Under the pieces are notes generated by a model. The model saw nothing but the letters and a program-made list of their open reading frames with translations. It ran no database searches and was not told the DNA's origin. A program made the position numbers and the translations under genes. From Streptosporangium pseudovulgare (GTDB lineage Bacteria; Actinomycetota; Actinomycetes; Streptosporangiales; Streptosporangiaceae): 58,735 nucleotides of DNA. The stretch spans positions 1-58,735 of the forward strand of contig NZ_BMQJ01000031.1 of NCBI RefSeq assembly GCF_014648055.1. Reading direction: 5' to 3'. Below are positions 54,024 to 58,735 of this stretch, piece by piece; position 1 is the first letter of the stretch, and each line of letters starts with the position of its first letter.

Positions 54024-54796
54024 CAGGCCGCCCCCCTCAACGCGCCCAGCGCGGCGGCGCCGAACAGGCGCTCCACGTCCGGCAGCAGCCTGCCCGCCCG
54101 CGCCGCCACCTCTGCCCGCTGCGCCGCGTCGGCCGCCCGGTGCACCTCCAGCTCGGCCCGCGCGGCGCGGATCGCGGTCACCGGGTCGGCGGGCGCGAAG
54201 CCCTCGGCTGCGCCGGGGATGTTCTGCGCCATCCGCGTCAGCAGCCGCACCGCGCCGGGCGGCGGCTCGGGCAGCCGGGCCAGGTGCTCGGCGACGCGCA
54301 CCGCGGAGGTCAGGAAGTCGACGCGCGGGCTCAGCGGCCCCAGCACCCGCAGCTCCGGCGCCCACGTGCTGACCGCGAGCAGCCCGCGCGCGGGGGAGAG
54401 GCGGTCGGTCAGCGCCGAGCACAGGTAGTACGGCCGCGCGTACGGGTCGCTCCGGAACGAGCGCTCCTCGTCCCGCCGCAGGCTGGTGAACTGGGAGCCG
54501 CGCAGCGCGCGGGAGAAGAACGCGTCGTTGACCGCGACGATCAGCTTGGGGGCGGCGGGCACGCCCAGCAGGGCCAGGGCCTGGTGCACCTGCTCCCGGA
54601 TGGGCAGCAGCGGTGCCTCCGGCTCGGGGGCCGGGAGCTCCTCGGCGCCGACGGCCCGGTCCCACTCGTGCTCCATCCGGCGCAGCTCGCCGCGCAGCGA
54701 CCGGGCCAGGGAGTGCTCCCTGGCCTTGACCGCGCGGCGGACCTCGGCGCGAAGGTCGGCGATCCGCCGTTCCAACGCGTCCAATGATTCACTCAC
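54020..54796 (-). CDS. Coiled-coil protein, first gene of the helicase-nuclease operon
   Basis: A 258-aa protein of unknown family. Residues ~1-47 form a strong coiled coil (LDALERRIADLRAEVRRAV, then RSLRGELRRMEHEWDR). The remainder is a globular part with REQVHQALALLGVPAAPKLI, ALRGSQFTSLRRDEERSFRS and VSTWAPELRVLGPLSPRVDF. The HQALALLGVPAAPKLI region could be a winged helix, suggesting DNA binding or complex assembly. The start is GTG 54796; TACGCT seven to eight bases upstream may be a -10 for a leaderless mRNA. The ORF opens further to 54958, but that part is built from 28-bp repeats. Confidence 0.7.
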   Translation of the reverse strand: MSESLDALERRIADLRAEVRRAVKAREHSLARSLRGELRRMEHEWDRAVGAEELPAPEPEAPLLPIREQVHQALALLGVPAAPKLIVAVNDAFFSRALRGSQFTSLRRDEERSFRSDPYARPYYLCSALTDRLSPARGLLAVSTWAPELRVLGPLSPRVDFLTSAVRVAEHLARLPEPPPGAVRLLTRMAQNIPGAAEGFAPADPVTAIRAARAELEVHRAADAAQRAEVAARAGRLLPDVERLFGAAALGALRGAAC

Positions 54797-54852
54797 GGCA
54801 CGGAGCGTAACAGGAGTTCCACCAGTCTCCTGGGAATTCCAGCGAATTCCAG

Positions 54853-54936
54853 TCTTCGGGTCGTGCCGTCCGGTGTCCGCTCTTCGGGTCGTGCCGTCCG
54901 GTGTCCGCTCTTCGGGCCGTGTCGCCCGGTGTCCGC
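54853..54936. repeat. Three 28-bp tandem repeats upstream of the operon
   Basis: Units begin TCTTCGGGTCGTGCCGTCCG; copies 1 and 2 (54853-54880, 54881-54908) are identical and copy 3 (54909-54936) has three changes. They end 57 bases from the GTG of the coiled-coil gene. They could be tandem regulator sites or simple slippage. Confidence 0.9.
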
Positions 54937-55009
54937 CGTGGGAGCGGGCGTCCCTCACCCGTGCGGTGAGCCGTCCGGCCTCACCCGGAGACGCCCGTCC
55001 CCGCCGCGG

Positions 55010-56458
55010 TCAGACCTCGATCTCCGTACGGTCGCCGGACCACAGTGTGTGGAAGGTCCCCTCCCGATCGGACCGCTGGTAGGTGTGCGCGCCGAAGAAG
55101 TCGCGCAGCCCCTGGACGAGCGCCGCGGGCAGCCGGCCCGCCCGCAGCGAGTCGTAGTAGGCCAGCGCCGTCGAGAAACCGGGCGCCGGGACGCCCGCCC
55201 CGGCCGCCGTCGCCACCACCCGCCGCCACGACTCCTGCGCCAGGCCCAGCGCCTCGGCGAACAGCGGCGCCGTCAGCAGCGTCACCGGAGGGCTCTCCTG
55301 CTCGTACGCCTCGCGGATGCGGTCGAGGAAGACCGCCCGGATGATGCACCCGCCGCGCCAGATCGTGGCCAGCGCGCCCGGATCGACGTCCCAGCCGTAC
55401 TCGGCGCTGCCGGCCCGGATCTGGTCGAACCCCTGCGCGTAGGCGATGATCTTCGACGCGTACAGCGCCCGCCGTACGTCCTCCACGAACTCCGCGCGGC
55501 CCTCACGGTCCCCGGCCGGCGGGGCCTGCGGCGCGCCCTCCGGGCCGGGCAGGTCCCGCGCGGCCCGCCGCAGCTCCGTGTGGCCGGACACCGACCGGGC
55601 GAACACCGCCTCGGCGATGCCGCTCACCGGGACGCCCAGCTCCAGCGCGTTCTGGACGGTCCAGCGGCCGGTGCCCTTCTGCTCGGCCCGGTCGGCGATC
55701 ACGTCCACCAGCGGCCGGCCGGTGGCGGCGTCCACCTGCCGCAGCACCTCCGCCGTGATCTCGATGAGGTAGGACGACAGCTCGCCCCGGTTCCACTCCT
55801 CGAAGACGTCGGCGATCTCGGCCGGGCTCATCCCGAGGACCTGCCGCAGCAGGTCGTACGCCTCGGCGATGAGCTGCATGTCGGCGTACTCGATGCCGTT
55901 GTGGACCATCTTGACGAAGTGCCCCGCGCCGTCCGGCCCGATGTGCGTGCAGCAGGACACGCCGTCCACCTTGGCGGCGATGTCCTCCAGCAGCGGGCCC
56001 AGCGCCTCGTAGGACTCCTTGGATCCGCCCGGCATGATGCTCGGCCCGAGCAGCGCGCCCTCCTCTCCGCCGGACACACCCGTGCCGACGAAGTGGATCC
56101 CCCGCTCCCGCAGCGCCGCCTCCCGCCGCCGGGTGTCCAGGAAATGGGCGTTCCCGCCGTCCACCAGCATGTCGCCCGGCTCCAGGAGCGGGGCGAACTC
56201 CTCGATCACCGCGTCGGTCGGCGCGCCCGCCTTCACCATGATGAGGACGCGCCGGGGCCGTTCCAGCGCCGCGACCAGCTCCTCCGGGGTGTCACAGGCG
56301 ACGAACTCGCCCTCGTGGCCGTACTCCTTCAGCAGGGCGTCGGTCCGGTACCGCGACCGGTTGTGCACGGCCACCGTGTGCCCGTGCCGGGCCAGGTTCC
56401 GCGCGAGGTTGGCCCCCATCACGGCCAGACCGGTGACTCCGATACGCGCCTTCGTCAT
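55010..56458 (-). CDS. gnd: 6-phosphogluconate dehydrogenase (decarboxylating)
   Basis: A 482-aa pentose-phosphate enzyme converting 6-phosphogluconate to ribulose-5-phosphate and CO2 with NADP reduction. The Rossmann start is IGVTGLAVMGANLARNLA, with VHNRSRYRTD at the cofactor phosphate site. Substrate residues lie in GTGVSGGEEGALLGPSIMPG, and the catalytic Lys/Asn in FVKMVHNGIEY. The C-terminal domain has YAQGFDQIR, WRGGCIIRAVFLDRI and a YYDSLR segment. Length fits the long, dimeric Gnd type. ATG 56458 has GGGAG six bases upstream; the TTG six bases earlier is not used. A 12-bp palindrome lies upstream. Confidence 0.95.
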   Translation of the reverse strand: MTKARIGVTGLAVMGANLARNLARHGHTVAVHNRSRYRTDALLKEYGHEGEFVACDTPEELVAALERPRRVLIMVKAGAPTDAVIEEFAPLLEPGDMLVDGGNAHFLDTRRREAALRERGIHFVGTGVSGGEEGALLGPSIMPGGSKESYEALGPLLEDIAAKVDGVSCCTHIGPDGAGHFVKMVHNGIEYADMQLIAEAYDLLRQVLGMSPAEIADVFEEWNRGELSSYLIEITAEVLRQVDAATGRPLVDVIADRAEQKGTGRWTVQNALELGVPVSGIAEAVFARSVSGHTELRRAARDLPGPEGAPQAPPAGDREGRAEFVEDVRRALYASKIIAYAQGFDQIRAGSAEYGWDVDPGALATIWRGGCIIRAVFLDRIREAYEQESPPVTLLTAPLFAEALGLAQESWRRVVATAAGAGVPAPGFSTALAYYDSLRAGRLPAALVQGLRDFFGAHTYQRSDREGTFHTLWSGDRTEIEV

Positions 56459-56494
56459 CTTCAACTCCCGATCATGGGCTTTCTCTCACGATTT

Positions 56495-56506
56495 CATGGG
56501 CCCATG
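56495..56506. promoter_or_regulatory. Palindrome upstream of gnd
   Basis: CATGGGCCCATG is a perfect 12-bp palindrome 37 bases before the gnd start, in the 111-base gap after the GT4 gene. It is a possible regulator site; significance is low for a GC-rich palindrome. Confidence 0.35.
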
Positions 56507-56569
56507 TCCGGAAAATGCCGGGGTCCCCCGAAGCGCCGCCGAGGAGAGCGCCGAGGGGGCCCCTCGGGA

Positions 56570-57946
56570 CTACGAAGCGATCGGGTACGGCGTGCGGTCG
56601 GCCTCACCGCCGGCCTCGCCGCGGACCTCGTCGCGGATCTCATCCCGGGGCTCGTCCCGGGTCTCGTCGCGGACCGGGAGCGTCTCGACGCCGCCGCGCG
56701 CCGTACGCTGAAGATCGTCGAGCAGCGCGTCCCACCTGGCCCCGACCGCGTCGAGGGAGTACGCGGGCACCGTACGCAGGGCGTTCCGGCCGAGGGTACG
56801 GCGCAGCCCGGGATCCTCGATCAGCCGCGAGATGGCCTCGGCCAGGAGCGCAGGCTTCTGCGGGCGCACCAGCAGCCCGTTGTGCCCGTGGGTGATGATC
56901 TCCCTGGGACCGTGCGGGCAGTCGAAGCTCACCACGGGCACGCCCTTGCTCATCGCCTCCAGGATCGTCATGCCGAACCCCTCGTAGCGGGAGCTGACGA
57001 CGTACATCGACGACCTGGACAGCTCGGCGCCGATCTCGCTCGAACTGCCCATGAGTAGCACCCTGCCCGTCAGACCGGCCTTCTCGATCCTGGCGCGGAG
57101 CCGCTCCTCGGCCTTCTGCGTGCCGCCTCCGTAGATGCGCAGCACCCAGTCCGGGTGCGCCTCCGCGACCGGCGCCCACGCCTTGACGAGGCGGTCGAAG
57201 CCCTTGGCGTGCACCAGCCTGCCGATGGCGGCCACGCTCTTCTCCTCCAGGGGCGAGACGTCGCCGGCCAGCTCGGGGACCGCGTTCGGAATGCACAGCA
57301 GGCGGGCCGGAGGGTCGTGCCGCAACGTCCTGGCGTAGTGCTCACGGTCGGCCTCGGTGAGGGTGACGAACGCGTCGAACCTGCCGTACCGCCGTTTGAT
57401 GAGCCGCCGCATCTCGGGGGCGTGGACCTCCAGCGCCACATGCTCCTGGCCGATCGTCAGCACCCCCGGCGGCGCGAACAGCGCGGTGATCAGGTTGAAT
57501 CCCGGCCGGGTGGAGATGACCACGCCGGTCCGCATGGACCGCAGGCAGGCCACCAGGCGGAGGTCGGTCCACAGTGAGACGGACCCGTGCACGTTCTCCT
57601 GCTTCGGCACCAGGACGCTCGGGAAGCGCGACAGCAGGCGGGCGGCCGGGCCGCGCGGCCGCGTCCGGTCGTCCAGGAACGTCACCCGCACCCCCGGCGG
57701 GATCGGGAAGAACGGATGCTCGGCCGCGCGGACCACGCTGACGATCTCCACGTCGCGTTCCCGGGCGAGGTAGCCTGCCAGGTTCAGCACCGTCCGGATG
57801 GTGCCGCCCATGCCGTAGGCGTGCTGGAGCAGGATCCGGACCGTTCCGGTGTCGGCCGCCGGCGCGCGCCGCGCGCGCCTCCTGTTGGCCGTCTCCAGCA
57901 GGCGTACCCCCGCACGCCTGGCCGCCACGCGCATTCTCCCCGTCAC
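56570..57946 (-). CDS. Family GT4 glycosyltransferase
   Basis: A 458-aa GT-B retaining glycosyltransferase. The N-terminal half begins VRILLQHAYGMGGTIRTVLN (glycine-rich acceptor loop). The C-terminal half has IGRLVHAKGFDRLVKAWA and the sugar-nucleotide E-x7-E motif in SSRYEGFGMTILEAMSKGVP. It likely adds a sugar to a cell-wall or exopolysaccharide lipid carrier. The last ~35 residues are a repeated Arg-Asp-Glu stretch (RDETRDEPRDEIRDEV), probably from short-repeat slippage. The start is GTG 57946 or ATG 57934. Acceptor and donor are unknown. Confidence 0.9.
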   Translation of the reverse strand: MTGRMRVAARRAGVRLLETANRRRARRAPAADTGTVRILLQHAYGMGGTIRTVLNLAGYLARERDVEIVSVVRAAEHPFFPIPPGVRVTFLDDRTRPRGPAARLLSRFPSVLVPKQENVHGSVSLWTDLRLVACLRSMRTGVVISTRPGFNLITALFAPPGVLTIGQEHVALEVHAPEMRRLIKRRYGRFDAFVTLTEADREHYARTLRHDPPARLLCIPNAVPELAGDVSPLEEKSVAAIGRLVHAKGFDRLVKAWAPVAEAHPDWVLRIYGGGTQKAEERLRARIEKAGLTGRVLLMGSSSEIGAELSRSSMYVVSSRYEGFGMTILEAMSKGVPVVSFDCPHGPREIITHGHNGLLVRPQKPALLAEAISRLIEDPGLRRTLGRNALRTVPAYSLDAVGARWDALLDDLQRTARGGVETLPVRDETRDEPRDEIRDEVRGEAGGEADRTPYPIAS

Positions 57947-58571
57947 CTGTGTGTCCCCCCGTGTAGAAGTGGCTCGTGTGGAAGCTCACGCGGAGGTGAG
58001 CGTTCTTACGGCCTTGAGAACCGTTCCGCGTGTCTCCTGGTTGCCCGGGAACGCGAAGAACATTCCTGGACGGGTGGCGGAGCCACGGCTTCGTCCCCGC
58101 GGGGACAGGGGCCTCTCCGTCCCTGCTCCGCCGCGGGTCCGTTCCTGCTTCGCCGCCGGGCGGCGGGGCGGCCCTCGCGTAGGGCTCCCATCGCCGGTAC
58201 GGGAACGGGCCGGAGGGGTACGGCATTCGTGCCGGGGCGCGTGTTCTGCCCGGGCGGGCGCTCTCCGGTGGAGGCGGAGATCCGGGAACAAACCCGGCGA
58301 TCCGCTTGTTCTTCTAATAGCACCGGTGTCGGGTCCCCGCTCCGGGTCCACGGAGGGTGGGACCGGGTGCCGGTGGGAGGCGTCGGAAGGCGCCCTTTCC
58401 CCGGCCGGAGGGCCGGCGGACCGGCGAGGGCCGCGAGCGCGCGGTCGATTTGACGATGCGGCTCGGTGTTCATAAAGTTCACCAGGCCTGGGGGAGACGG
58501 CGGAGCCGCCGTGATCTCAGAGCCACCCCACTGACTTGATCCACCTGTTGGGATCTCTGTGTCCCGGCGGC

Positions 58572-58594
58572 GTTCGATTCGACGCGAATCGAAC
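58572..58594. promoter_or_regulatory. 23-bp inverted repeat in the rrn upstream region
   Basis: Arms GTTCGATTCG and CGAATCGAAC are exact complements around ACG. TAAGTT (58602-58607) eight bases downstream could be a -10, with TTCGAC (58578-58583) as -35 at 18-base spacing. The inverted repeat would then overlap the promoter. Confidence 0.5.
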
Positions 58595-58632
58595 GAGGGA
58601 GTAAGTTAGAGGGGTTGTCCCGGAAACGGGCG

Positions 58633-58684
58633 CCCGAATTCCCTTCGGGTCGGCGAAATCGATGAAAGTCGCTCCGAAAGAGCG
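58633..58684. other. Two hairpins in the rrn leader region
   Basis: CCCGAA/TTCGGG (58633-58638, 58644-58649) and CGCTC/GAGCG (58670-58674, 58680-58684) each have 5-base loops. They lie just before the last promoter, as is common in stacked rRNA promoters. Confidence 0.5.
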
Positions 58685-58686
58685 GT

Positions 58687-58715
58687 TTGACACGAAAAAG
58701 CCGGTCTGAAAGAAT
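58687..58715 (+). promoter_or_regulatory. rRNA-operon-type promoter
   Basis: A consensus TTGACA (58687-58692), 17 bases, then AAGAAT (58710-58715) as a -10-like hexamer. The sequence between and after (GAAAAAGCCGGTCTG...) resembles the 16S rRNA upstream region of Streptosporangiales as I remember it. The 16S gene would start beyond the right edge. Confidence 0.6.
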
Positions 58716-58735
58716 AAAGGCACAACGAAACGAAC

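Larger units (their letters stand above)
57947..58735. other. 789-base non-coding stretch leading into an rRNA operon
   Basis: No supported gene. The first ~450 bases show only compositional frames. A small hairpin CCGGG/CCCGG lies at 58282-58297, next to a low-GC stretch (CTTCTAATAGC) that could be a promoter. From 58534 on the sequence changes to rrn-leader style: palindrome, hairpins and a strong -35. The GT4 promoter must also be here. Confidence 0.55.

Noticed and set aside
58572..58594. tRNA T-arm (GTTCGATTC)
   Set aside because: The string is one arm of a 23-bp palindrome, and no acceptor, D or anticodon stems surround it.

Overview
The window is very GC-rich DNA with dense, mostly short-spaced genes, frequent GTG/TTG starts, ATGA/GTGA stop-start overlaps and several apparently leaderless starts. 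The gene set (WYL, LysR and TetR regulators, a secreted M4 protease, a cslA-glxA-GH6 apical-glycan locus, a WS/DGAT acyltransferase and a DUF2795 protein) points to a filamentous actinomycete, most likely of the order Streptosporangiales. That placement rests on gene style and remembered family distribution, not on a database search. I support 50 protein-coding genes. I found no tRNA, insertion sequence, integrase or CRISPR array. The last ~150 bases look like the promoter and leader of an rRNA operon whose 16S gene would lie just outside the right edge.

Left part (1-24.5 kb) is a mosaic of small units: a WYL regulator divergent from a DUF1579-like pair; a Tat-exported PL8 polysaccharide lyase and a secreted BP74-domain protein; an alpha/beta hydrolase followed by a remnant of a RibD/DHFR-like gene; a two-component system; a second hydrolase; a DHA2 efflux pump; an M4 metalloprotease with its LysR regulator; a His-rich DUF4396 membrane protein behind a CsoR-like operator; a zinc-ribbon protein, an ankyrin protein and endonuclease V divergent from a MOSC protein; a PP2C-like phosphatase; a kinase-like protein; a thiamine-binding-type protein with a decayed partial copy; and an MFS pump behind three MarR-type boxes.

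Middle (24.7-41 kb): an MBL-fold hydrolase; the cslA-glxA-GH6 operon expected to make and trim a glycan at hyphal tips; an S15 peptidase translationally coupled to a DUF4129 / membrane protein / MoxR / DUF58 / membrane protein operon; and a secreted GH3 beta-glucosidase with a LacI-type palindrome upstream and a 32-bp tandem repeat array duplicating its stop region.

Right part (41-58.7 kb): DUF2795 protein, aldehyde dehydrogenase, WS/DGAT, an RsbW-like ATPase, a PfpI-family protein, a TetR-regulated DHA2 pump with two mirror-image operators, a double-GNAT protein, 6-phosphogluconate dehydrogenase and a GT4 glycosyltransferase. The strongest candidate for an undescribed system is the minus-strand block 54796-50042. 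Its four genes are each joined by a 4-nt stop/start overlap: a coiled-coil protein, a RecB-family nuclease with a Cys cluster, a protein of unknown function ending in a probable beta-barrel, and a compact SF1 helicase. Together they look like a helicase-nuclease machine. Three 28-bp tandem repeats lie just upstream.
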